Of a stretch of 64,000 nucleotides of DNA, positions 45,608-53,621 are shown piece after piece. The first letter of the stretch is position 1; each line of letters begins with the position of its first letter. Position numbers and translations under genes: made by a program. The stretch is from NCBI GenBank assembly GCA_030432905.1, contig JAUILU010000002.1, positions 62,001-126,000 of the forward strand. Reading direction: 5' to 3'. The stretch is from Phycisphaerae bacterium. Lineage in GTDB: Bacteria > Planctomycetota > Phycisphaerae > Phycisphaerales > UBA1924. The notes beneath the pieces are model-generated. The model saw only the letters and a list, made by a program, of their open reading frames with translations, did no database searches and was not told the DNA's origin.

Positions 45608-46423
45608 ATGAAATCACCTCTCTTCTTTGCAGCACCTCTTCTCTTTACTGTGTGTGCGGGCCTGTCAGCCGCCCAATCAAGCACCGCACAGTACGTTGTC
45701 ACATTCGACGTCCACTGGGACAACGCAACACACGCCGGCGCATTCCCGCCGAATGCACACTTCTCCCCACTGGTCGGCGCGGTGCATAACGAAAGCGTCG
45801 CATTCTGGGAGCCCGGCGGCATCGCAACCAACGGCATCGAGATCATGGCCGAGACCGGAGCCACCAACACGCTCCGCGGCGAAGTGAACAACGCAATTGC
45901 TGCGGGAACCGCTCTTGAAGTTGTCACAGGCCCCGGCACTGGCGCGCCCGATCAGGTCACAACAACTTTCGAAGCAAACTCCGAGATGCACCTGCTCACG
46001 CTTGTCACCATGATCGCGCCAAGCCCCGACTGGTTCGTCGGCACGCACGGGCTAAACCTCCGCGACGACAGCGGCTGGATCGACGAGATCACCATCGAAC
46101 TCGACGCCTACGACGCGGGCACAGACTCGGGGCCGGACTTCACATCCCGCAACGCCGACGTCACGCCCCACGAGCCAATCACGAACATCTCCGGCCAGCC
46201 ACCCTTCGCCGGCGTGCCCTCCCTCGGCTCATTCACCATCACACTCCTCTCTGAGACATGTCTCGCCGACGTCAACAACGACGGCAGCGCCACCCCCACC
46301 GACTTCTCCGCCTGGGTCAACGCGTTCAACAACAACCTCCCCGAGTGCGACCAGAACGCCGACGGCGCCTGCACCCCGACAGACTTCTCGGCCTGGATCA
46401 CCAACTACAACGCCGGCTGCTAA
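45608..46423 (+). CDS. Secreted spondin-domain protein with dockerin tail
   Basis: 271 aa. The signal peptide ends SAAQS near 22. Residues ~28-205 match the Spondin_N fold: YVVTFDVHWDNATHAG, HFSPLVGAVHN, and SPDWFVGTHGLNLRDDSGW are characteristic strands and the conserved calcium/glycan-binding region. The tail (DVNNDGSATPTD, DQNADGACTPTD) has four Cys and ends exactly at GC. Spondin domains mediate extracellular adhesion in animals and occur in bacteria as secreted single domains. It is flanked by two regulator genes. Confidence 0.88.
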   Translation: MKSPLFFAAPLLFTVCAGLSAAQSSTAQYVVTFDVHWDNATHAGAFPPNAHFSPLVGAVHNESVAFWEPGGIATNGIEIMAETGATNTLRGEVNNAIAAGTALEVVTGPGTGAPDQVTTTFEANSEMHLLTLVTMIAPSPDWFVGTHGLNLRDDSGWIDEITIELDAYDAGTDSGPDFTSRNADVTPHEPITNISGQPPFAGVPSLGSFTITLLSETCLADVNNDGSATPTDFSAWVNAFNNNLPECDQNADGACTPTDFSAWITNYNAGC

Positions 46424-46463
46424 CCCCGGAACCAGATCGCCGACTTCTGCGTACAGATGTCCG

Positions 46464-47369
46464 ATGGCTACCGGTGCGCACGAACAACCCGCGACGATGC
46501 TCTACACGTCCCCTTGGGTCGCGCTCGGACTCTGGGACTGCCCGCCCGAGAGCCCCCGATGGCACGAAGAAAACACGATCGGCGACAACCCCGTCATCGC
46601 CATCCCGTGGACAAACGTCGTTATCGACCGCGCTGCTAGTCGCAACGCGCTGATAAACCCCAACCGCACCGTGTTCTATCGCGCGGGCGAGCCGTACACG
46701 CGCCGTCTGGCATCAGACCGGGGCGACCGCTGCGCGTTCATCATTCCTTCTGCCGAGCTCATGCGAAGCGTCCTCGCCGAGGCGGGCCTCGACAACTCCG
46801 AGTCGCGCTTCCCATTCGCCGTCGGCCCTGCTGTGTCATGGGCCACCGGCGCACACCACGCGCTCGCGCGTGCGCTTGCGACCAACCTCCCGGTGTCCGA
46901 TCTCGAGACCGAAGAGATCCTCACCGAGGTTGTCCGCCAGACCACGCTCGCCGCCGCAACAAACGCGCGCCGAACTCCGCAAGCCAAACCCGTCGGCACC
47001 GCAAGGGCCCACCGCGAACTCGCGCATCGCGCTATCGAGATCATGTCCGAGTCGATCACAAACGCCGCCCACACGCACCGGCTCAAAATCACAGACATCG
47101 CCAAGCGAGCACACGCGTCCGCCTATCACCTCTGCCGGGTCTTCAAGGACCACACCGGCGAAACGCTCGCCCAGCATCTCATGCGGCTTAGACTCCGAGC
47201 CGCAGCCGAGATGCTCGTCTGGTCCGACGATTCGATCACAGCCATCGCCCACCGCCTTGGGTTCGCCAACCACGCACACTTCACCACCGCGTGGAAAGCC
47301 GAGTTCGGCTTGCCGCCCAGCTCCATAAGGTCCAGAAATCAGCTGCTCCTGCCCACGCGCACCAACTAA
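46464..47369 (+). CDS. AraC-family transcriptional regulator
   Basis: 301 aa from ATG 46464, or 290 aa from ATG 46497; neither has a clear ribosome site. The N-terminal ~190 residues form the effector/dimerisation domain of unknown ligand. The C-terminal AraC domain (~200-295) has two helix-turn-helix units: ITDIAKRAHASAYHLCRVFK and DSITAIAHRLGFANHAHFT followed by the family GLPPSSIR end. Neighbours are the spondin-dockerin gene upstream (40 nt gap) and the FG-GAP-dockerin gene downstream. It may control secreted-protein genes nearby, an inference from location. Confidence 0.88.
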   Translation: MATGAHEQPATMLYTSPWVALGLWDCPPESPRWHEENTIGDNPVIAIPWTNVVIDRAASRNALINPNRTVFYRAGEPYTRRLASDRGDRCAFIIPSAELMRSVLAEAGLDNSESRFPFAVGPAVSWATGAHHALARALATNLPVSDLETEEILTEVVRQTTLAAATNARRTPQAKPVGTARAHRELAHRAIEIMSESITNAAHTHRLKITDIAKRAHASAYHLCRVFKDHTGETLAQHLMRLRLRAAAEMLVWSDDSITAIAHRLGFANHAHFTTAWKAEFGLPPSSIRSRNQLLLPTRTN

Positions 47370-47461
47370 CCCGGCCACTCAAGCAAGAAACCGAAAGCCT
47401 CACACCGAGCAAAGCCGCAAGCTCTTGGCTCAGGGTCAGCCGCCCTGTCAGGAGTCTCACC

Positions 47462-48877
47462 ATGCGTACCCAGTCTGTTTGCCGATTCACACTCGCCCTG
47501 CTCCCGCTCTCAATCGCACCGGCCTCGCTCGCTCAGTTCGCAGAACCCGGAGCCGTCGCGCTCCACGAGTTCACCGGCACCGGCGGGTTCGGGTGGGCCG
47601 CGTCCGAACTCCGCGACATCACCGGCGACGGCGCGATGGAATCCATGGTCAGTGCGCCGTCGGCAAGCGGAGGCACGATCGCGGTCTTCGACAGCGCCAC
47701 CGGCCAACTCCTCCACGAATTCAAGGGCCTCGACCTGGGCGTCAATTCGCTCGGCTACGCCCTCGGCGACGCCGGGTTTGTCGATGGTGACAACGTCCCA
47801 GACATCGTCGGCGGCGCACGATCCACCGGCAACATCCTCATCTTCAGCGGCAGCGACTACTCCCTTATCCATCAGGTCAATCAGCTCACAACAGGCGAAG
47901 CGCTCGGCCACGCCGTCGCGGGCGTTGGCGACCTCAACAACGACGGCCACGACGATGTCATCGCCGGCGCACCGCTTTACGACCCACCGCTCGGCACCAA
48001 CACCGGCCGCGTCTACGTCATCTCCGGGCTCGACGGCTCGATCATCGACACAGTTGACGGCGAAGACCCGGGCGACCAGTTCGGCACCGCTGTCACGGGC
48101 ATCGGAGACATCACCGGCGACGGCGTCAACGACTTCGCCGTCGGCGCGCAGCACGCGGGCGCAACCGCCAAGGGCGGCGTCTACATCTACGACGGCGCCT
48201 CGCGAACACTCCTGTTCCCCCGCATCGACGCGGAAACCACCGGAATCAACCTCGGCCAGTTCTTCGTCGGACCGGCAGGCGACGCCGACGCCGACGGCAC
48301 ACCGGACGTCTACGCGGGTGACTTCGGCGATTCCGCGCTCGGCGGGGGCACAGGCCGCTGCTACGTCATCTCGGGCGCGACCGGACAAGTCCTCTTCAAC
48401 AGAACAGGATCATCATCTGTCCAAGGTCTCGGCTGCGGCCGGTTCGCCGGCGACATCAACAACGACGGCCACGACGACATCGTCGTCGGGAGCTACACGT
48501 CACGTGACAGCGCACCAAACGGCGGCAAAATCGACGTCATCTCCGGTGCCGACGGATCGATCCTCCGAACCGTCACCAACACCGTCGCCGGTTACCAGTT
48601 CGGCTTCGACGCAGTCGGCATCGGCGACGTCAACGGCGACGAACTCATCGACTTCCTCGTCGCCGCGGGCGGCCAGAACCGAGCCTTCATCGTCAGGGGA
48701 GAACTCCACTGCCTCGCCGACGTGAACCAGAACGGCGCAGCCGAGCCCACGGACTTCACCGCGTGGGTCGCCGCCTACAACGCCGGCGACCGCAAAGCCG
48801 ACCAGAACGGCGACGAATCCGTCACACCAACCGATTTCACCGCCTGGGTCGGGAACTACAACGCAGGCTGCCCATAA
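47462..48877 (+). CDS. Secreted FG-GAP propeller with two-Cys dockerin tail
   Basis: 471 aa. ATG 47462 is chosen because AGGAG lies eight bases upstream and the signal peptide (ending ASLAQ) follows; the longer frame from 47291 would overlap the AraC gene. Seven blades carry calcium loops such as DITGDGAMES, DLNNDGHDDV, DITGDGVNDF and DINNDGHDDI. The tail lacks both middle cysteines (KADQNGDESVTPTD) and its first loop is altered (DVNQNGAAEPTD). It ends GCP. Probably a binding protein. Confidence 0.88.
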   Translation: MRTQSVCRFTLALLPLSIAPASLAQFAEPGAVALHEFTGTGGFGWAASELRDITGDGAMESMVSAPSASGGTIAVFDSATGQLLHEFKGLDLGVNSLGYALGDAGFVDGDNVPDIVGGARSTGNILIFSGSDYSLIHQVNQLTTGEALGHAVAGVGDLNNDGHDDVIAGAPLYDPPLGTNTGRVYVISGLDGSIIDTVDGEDPGDQFGTAVTGIGDITGDGVNDFAVGAQHAGATAKGGVYIYDGASRTLLFPRIDAETTGINLGQFFVGPAGDADADGTPDVYAGDFGDSALGGGTGRCYVISGATGQVLFNRTGSSSVQGLGCGRFAGDINNDGHDDIVVGSYTSRDSAPNGGKIDVISGADGSILRTVTNTVAGYQFGFDAVGIGDVNGDELIDFLVAAGGQNRAFIVRGELHCLADVNQNGAAEPTDFTAWVAAYNAGDRKADQNGDESVTPTDFTAWVGNYNAGCP

Positions 48878-48955
48878 GCCCTATACAGCCACAAAGTACA
48901 CAATATTGGAACTCAGCCAGCGCTTCCGTATCATATCTGTTACGGAGGACTGCCA

Positions 48956-50188
48956 ATGTTTCGGATCGCTCTCGCCGCCGCTCTCTTTGTCGTACAGACC
49001 GCCTCGGCGCAGTACCAGTCCGAGCTGACAACTTCGCAGGTTCAAGAGCTCGACAGAGAGGGCGTCCACGTCGACCCAAGCAGCTTCACCAAGCCACCGG
49101 TCGAGTGCGTTGACATCCTGGACCGTGTTGCTCGCAACCAGATCCGCTATCTCGAACGAGAGGCCGACCGATACCTCATCCTCCCCAACGGCGACGCGAT
49201 CGACGCGTTTCGTGCGCTCGAGTTACGCAAAATCGAAGACCGCATGCGCACGCTCACATCGCAGCAACGCGAGCGCATCGACCGCGAGTACAGCGAACTC
49301 GCGCCGCTTGGTGAGATCACCGTCGAATTCGACTCGGGATACATCAGCTACAGCCAAGGCGACATTCGCAACGCCGAGGAACACGACACGGTGTACGAAT
49401 TCACGAACCTGCCGCCGCTCTATGAGTTGCCGGTTCGCCCCCAAGCCGAAACGCTCGCGAGCTACCCCATCCTCGGCTCAAAGGAAGATTCGCCCGAAAC
49501 ACTCAACTTCCACATCAGGGCGCAGACCGACCACTGGCTCATCGGCTACGTCGAACAAGACGGCAGGCCGGTCTCCCAGCGCATCGCTGTCCACCGCGAG
49601 GGTGCGCGCATGAGCATCGACAGACTCGAACGGACCTGTGTGCTCTGGCCGCTCAATAAAACCGCAGAAAGCGGTCGCGACTATTGGTTGCGTTCCCCGC
49701 TACCGCTCTACGTTGCACTCGATGTCGAATCGATCCGCGCCACGCCCACCGAACTCGCGTGCGCCGCCGAATTCGGACGGGTCATCCTCCGAAACCACAC
49801 CGCCTCGTCCGAGCGCACCCGCAAGGTCACCTACTACACCGAACCGATCGAAGGCACTGCCATCGAACGCCGAGAGCGCGAAAACGGCCCCTGGCTCCAG
49901 ACCATCAGTTGGCGCAGCACACCCGTCACGCTAAAAATTACCGACTTCGACACACACCAAAGACGGCTCGCCGAGCGTTTCGACCGCGAAGACATGGGGC
50001 TGCAGGCCGAGAAGGACCTCCCAGAACCCACGCACACGCTGCGCCTCAGCGACGGACGAACCCTGAAGGGCCGCCTCGAATCAAGCGATTCCGACGACTC
50101 GATCGCGTTCACCATCATGGTCGGCAGCATCCAGCAGAAAATGTCCTTCAAGACCAAAGACGTTGAATCCATCACGGCCATCCCGTAG
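48956..50188 (+). CDS. Exported protein of unknown family with Sm-like C-terminal strand repeat
   Basis: 410 aa with a signal peptide ending ASAQ at 19 and GGAGG at 48944-48948. Charged, helix-rich residues 25-110 (YLEREADRYLILPNG, RTLTSQQRERIDREY) are followed by a beta-rich core and a C-terminal LRLSDGRTLKGRLESSDSDDSI segment that resembles the Sm-like barrel motif common in planctomycete exported proteins. No dockerin tail and only three Cys. Function unknown. Confidence 0.7.
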   Translation: MFRIALAAALFVVQTASAQYQSELTTSQVQELDREGVHVDPSSFTKPPVECVDILDRVARNQIRYLEREADRYLILPNGDAIDAFRALELRKIEDRMRTLTSQQRERIDREYSELAPLGEITVEFDSGYISYSQGDIRNAEEHDTVYEFTNLPPLYELPVRPQAETLASYPILGSKEDSPETLNFHIRAQTDHWLIGYVEQDGRPVSQRIAVHREGARMSIDRLERTCVLWPLNKTAESGRDYWLRSPLPLYVALDVESIRATPTELACAAEFGRVILRNHTASSERTRKVTYYTEPIEGTAIERRERENGPWLQTISWRSTPVTLKITDFDTHQRRLAERFDREDMGLQAEKDLPEPTHTLRLSDGRTLKGRLESSDSDDSIAFTIMVGSIQQKMSFKTKDVESITAIP

Positions 50189-50218
50189 CCACCAACAGAA
50201 CACGACCTACCCTCGTGC

Positions 50219-50473
50219 ATGGACATGGACAAAGTCGTCACTTACATCACCCAGTACTACGGCACCGACTGGCTCGCCGTCATCTGCATGTGCATCTACC
50301 TCTGGCGCGTCGGCAACAAAAAACGGGACGCATTCGTCTGGGGCGCACTCAGCAGCGCCTTCTTCGTCGCGCTCAATGTCCTGATCGAGTCGCCCCCCGG
50401 CATTGTCTTCAACGCCATCTTCATCCCGCTCTACGTCCGCGCGTTCATGAAATGGGCCAGCACGAAGCAATAG
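50219..50473 (+). CDS. Small integral membrane protein
   Basis: 84 aa, beginning 30 nt after the preceding stop. Three hydrophobic segments are visible: ~17-30 (TDWLAVICMCIYLW), ~40-56 (VWGALSSAFFVALNVLI) and ~60-74 (GIVFNAIFIPLYVRAF), joined by basic GNKKRD. No known family recognised. Codon use matches its neighbours, supporting a real gene. Confidence 0.65.
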   Translation: MDMDKVVTYITQYYGTDWLAVICMCIYLWRVGNKKRDAFVWGALSSAFFVALNVLIESPPGIVFNAIFIPLYVRAFMKWASTKQ

Positions 50474-50526
50474 CAAGCCCACGCTTTCATATTGCACGAA
50501 TGCTCAATATCGAAGACAATCTCACC

Positions 50527-51192
50527 ATGAGATGCCCAGCCGCAATCCTCGTTCTCGCCATCGCCGCCCCTGCCGCGGCGCAGGACAACCTCATCCTCAA
50601 CCCCGGCTTCGAGGATGTCACAAACGGCCAACCAGACCACTGGACACTCCGCGGCAGCTTCTGGGATGACATCGAAGTCTCGAACGTGAACCCCGATCTT
50701 GGTGCCGGGCATATCCGCGCGACCAATTTCATGACCGACACGGTTTCGAGTGTCGGACTCAGCCAGCGAGTCGGAGGGGTCATCCCGGGAACACACTACA
50801 CCTTCGGCTTCGAATACAGCAAGGCGGACTTCGTCCTGCCGGCCGGCGACCCTGCGATACCACTTTCGTTGTTTGCGCCGTTCAGCCAGCTCTTTGTCAG
50901 TTGGCTCGACGCCGACGAGAACCTGATCACTCCCCCAGGATTGTTTGACTTCATAAACACTGCTGACGATCCGTTCAATACATATCTTCTGTACCAATCG
51001 CAACCGCTTATTGCACCGGCAGACGCGGCGTACGCATCGGTTAGCTTTCAAATCTATGGCGGAGACGAAAGCCAGATCGTTTACTCTGTTCTCGACATTG
51101 ATAATGTCTCATTCACCGCAATACCGGCACCCGGCACCACAGCAGCGATTATGGGCGCGAGCATGCTTTCAACGCGCCGGAAGCGACTATAA
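50527..51192 (+). CDS. Exported protein with PEP-CTERM-type C-terminal anchor
   Basis: 221 aa from ATG 50527, chosen because the signal peptide (MRCPAAILVLAIAAPAAAQ) starts there; ATG 50500 is in frame and neither has a clear ribosome site. The mature part begins DNLILNPGFEDVTNGQPDHW, a carbohydrate-binding-like beta-sandwich start. The C-terminus is IPAPGTTAAIMGASMLSTRRKRL-like: Pro-Ala-Pro, a hydrophobic helix, then a basic end, i.e. PEP-CTERM class. No dockerin tail. It is the second such protein in the window. Confidence 0.78.
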   Translation: MRCPAAILVLAIAAPAAAQDNLILNPGFEDVTNGQPDHWTLRGSFWDDIEVSNVNPDLGAGHIRATNFMTDTVSSVGLSQRVGGVIPGTHYTFGFEYSKADFVLPAGDPAIPLSLFAPFSQLFVSWLDADENLITPPGLFDFINTADDPFNTYLLYQSQPLIAPADAAYASVSFQIYGGDESQIVYSVLDIDNVSFTAIPAPGTTAAIMGASMLSTRRKRL

Positions 51193-51220
51193 AAAGACAG
51201 CCCCCGCACAACGCGAGGGC
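51191..51220 (-). terminator. Intrinsic terminator of the transketolase gene
   Basis: A 7-of-8 paired stem (51200-51220) is followed on the minus strand by CTGTCTTTTT. It lies between convergent genes and fits the transketolase transcript ending at 51252. Confidence 0.65.
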
Positions 51221-51251
51221 CGTCCGTTGATACAAGTTCATTCTCTAGCGA

Positions 51252-53216
51252 TCACACCACCTGCAGCACTTCCATCGCGGCCTGCTTGATGTGGTTCGCG
51301 GTCAGGCCGCACATCTCAAGCAGTTCCTCGGGAGTCCGTGCGCTCTTGGGGATCTCGCGGACGTGGAGTTGCTCGAGCTGGAACGCGTCGCCAGCGCGGA
51401 CCATCGCGTCGGCGATCGCCGAGCCCATCGCGCCGCCGAAGTTGTCCTCGACGCTGATGACGTACCCGTTGTTCTGCGAGAGCACGTCCATCAGCTTGTC
51501 CTCGTCGAACGGCAGCGAGTACATGTCAACGAGCGTCGCGCTCACGCCGGCCTCGTCCAAGAGGTCCACCGCGCGGTTCGCCTCGTGCACCATGTAGCCC
51601 GAGGCGCAGATCGCGATGTCCCGGCCCTCGGTCAGCACTTCCATGCCGCCCAGGTTAAAGACCGTGTCGTCGGAGTACAGGAACTCGGTTTCGGGGCGAA
51701 CCGTCCGCATGTAGCACGCGCCCTCGTACTCGGCCATCGCCTGCGTCAGCGCGTAAGCCGCGTACGCGTCGGAGGGCTGGAGCACGTAGCACGCCGGGTT
51801 GCCGTTGTGATCGCGGGCCGTCGCGAACGAGCGGAACCACGCAACGTCGGGCAGCGACATCTGGCTCGGCCCGTCGGCGGCAAGTGTCACGCCCGAGTGC
51901 GAGCCAACGAACTTCACGTTCGCGCCCGAGTAGATTGCCATCTCGATCTGGTCGTACGCGCGAGTCATGAACTTGCTGAACGTCGAGCAGAACGGCACCT
52001 TGCCCGAAGCCGCCATGCCCGCCGCCATCGAGACCATGTTCTGCTCGGCGATCTTGCACTCAACAAACCGGCTCGCAAGGTCCGCGTCCTTGGCGAACAT
52101 GTCCGCGAAGGTCGAGTTCTTCACGTCGGCGTCAAGCACAACAACCTGCTTGCCCGCGTGACCAAGCGCCCGAAGCGCCACGCCGTAGGCCTTGCGGGTC
52201 GCAAGCTTGCCCGTGTGCAGCAGGCTCTCCATGTCGTAGCGCCGCATCGACTCGGTGAAGCCCGGCAGATCAGCGATCTCGCCCGGGCCCTCGGGTGCTT
52301 CCGCCGGCGGCTGGATCTCGAAGCCGTCCGTCGAACTCAGCGAGCTGGTCAGCATCAGGCGCTGCTCGTCGATCTCGGAGATCGCCTTCTCGAGCGCCTC
52401 GCCGGTCGGCGGCTTGCCGTGCCAGCCGCCGCCCTGAATCGAAGGTGCGCCCCAACCCTTGACAGTCTTGGCAACGATCGCCATCGGTGCGCCGTTGCCG
52501 GTCGAGCGGTCCGCGAACGCGTCGAACGCCTTGACGATCTGCTCCGGCGCGTGGCCGTCGATCACCGTTACATCGAAACCGAACGCCTCGAGCTTGGCCT
52601 TGAGCTTCTCGGGCGACTGCTGCTCGCTCACGCGGTCGGCTTGCCCGAACTCGTTGCAGTTGAAAATCGGGAGCACGTTGTTCAAGTTGCGCTCGATGAT
52701 GATGTCCATCGCCTCGGCGACCTGACCCTCGCGCGACTCGCCGTCGCCGATGATGCAGTACACGCGCTTGTCGATCTCGTCCATCCGCGCCGCCTCGGCG
52801 ATACCCGCGGCGATCGAAAGGCCCTGACCGAGCGAGCCGGTCGCGGCATCGAAGAACGGGAAACCCTCGCGCGGGTTCGGGTGGCCATCAAGAGGCGAGC
52901 TGCCCTGGCGGAGCGTGTTCGCGTCGTCGGCTGTCAGCTTGCGACGCTCGCCGTTCTGCTCGACCACAACGCCCAGCTTGCACGCTGCCGCGTACACCGC
53001 CGGCACACCGTGGCCCGCGCTCAGCACCAGCCGGTCGCTCGTCGGGTAGTCCGGGTAGTCGGGGCTCCACCGCATCGACTTGTACATCAGCACCGTCACG
53101 AGGTGCCCGATGCTCATCGCCGTCGTCGGGTGACCGCTGCCCGCGGCTGCGCACATCTCAAGTGACATCCGATCAAGCTCGATCGCCTGCGCATGAATAG
53201 CTGCTTCCAAAGACAT
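51252..53216 (-). CDS. tkt: Transketolase
   Basis: Thiamine-diphosphate enzyme transferring two-carbon ketol units in the pentose phosphate pathway, cytosolic. 654 aa from ATG 53216, which has AAGGA upstream; a longer frame from 53279 adds 21 unconserved residues. The N-terminal TPP-binding domain shows SGHPTTAMS, GSLGQGLS and the GDG...N motif (IIGDGESREGQVAEAMD...NLNN). The central pyrimidine domain has ...ECKIAEQNM with the catalytic Glu, and a C-terminal transketolase domain follows. Length is normal. It is divergent from dnaN. Confidence 0.95.
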   Translation of the reverse strand: MSLEAAIHAQAIELDRMSLEMCAAAGSGHPTTAMSIGHLVTVLMYKSMRWSPDYPDYPTSDRLVLSAGHGVPAVYAAACKLGVVVEQNGERRKLTADDANTLRQGSSPLDGHPNPREGFPFFDAATGSLGQGLSIAAGIAEAARMDEIDKRVYCIIGDGESREGQVAEAMDIIIERNLNNVLPIFNCNEFGQADRVSEQQSPEKLKAKLEAFGFDVTVIDGHAPEQIVKAFDAFADRSTGNGAPMAIVAKTVKGWGAPSIQGGGWHGKPPTGEALEKAISEIDEQRLMLTSSLSSTDGFEIQPPAEAPEGPGEIADLPGFTESMRRYDMESLLHTGKLATRKAYGVALRALGHAGKQVVVLDADVKNSTFADMFAKDADLASRFVECKIAEQNMVSMAAGMAASGKVPFCSTFSKFMTRAYDQIEMAIYSGANVKFVGSHSGVTLAADGPSQMSLPDVAWFRSFATARDHNGNPACYVLQPSDAYAAYALTQAMAEYEGACYMRTVRPETEFLYSDDTVFNLGGMEVLTEGRDIAICASGYMVHEANRAVDLLDEAGVSATLVDMYSLPFDEDKLMDVLSQNNGYVISVEDNFGGAMGSAIADAMVRAGDAFQLEQLHVREIPKSARTPEELLEMCGLTANHIKQAAMEVLQVV

Positions 53217-53621
53217 CGGCGAGTCCTTCCATCTATACACCGGACAGGCCAGCACCCGCCCGGAATCACCCAGAGTCAACGACCGCCGGAAACACCCCTC
53301 GTCCGGCCCCGCAGGGGCCCTCGCAAGGTGCCACAGCCAAAGCCGTCACATGTGATGGAACCGACCCACGCGGACCGCAACTAGGGCCTTCAACCTGCCC
53401 CCCGACGCGATCCTGTCAGAGTATCTCGGCCTCGACCCGCCCGGGCAAGCCGCCCACCCCCTACCGACACCATTTCCCCAGCAATTCACGGACCAGACCC
53501 CACACCCCACAGAATCTCGGCCCAGCAAACCCCGCCCACAGCATCAAGCGTACACTCTCACCACGACCACTAGGGGAACTGTCACCCCCCGCCCGTGGTC
53601 AGCACTTTGGGGATGCCCGCC
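53217..53621. other. Divergent tkt-dnaN intergenic region
   Basis: 405 bp. It carries the AAGGA ribosome site for tkt and a 10-bp palindrome TCACATGTGA at 53346-53355. I found no DnaA box cluster, no AT-rich unwinding element and no clear promoter pair, so there is no support for a replication origin here. Confidence 0.5.

Noticed and set aside
47291-47461. N-terminal extension of the FG-GAP gene overlapping the AraC gene
   Set aside because: The ribosome site AGGAG and signal peptide belong to ATG 47462; the extension is AraC coding sequence read in another frame.
351-48877. Recurring ~160-bp GC-rich units mistaken for CRISPR or intergenic repeats
   Set aside because: They are in-frame coding repeats of the dockerin tail with synonymous variation. 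No regular spacer or cas gene is present.
53346-53355. TCACATGTGA palindrome as a CRP-type site
   Set aside because: The half-site order and spacing do not match the TGTGA-N6-TCACA consensus, and a 10-bp palindrome is not rare in this length.
53217-53621. Possible replication origin upstream of dnaN
   Set aside because: No DnaA box cluster, no AT-rich element and no dnaA nearby; dnaN adjacency alone is not enough.
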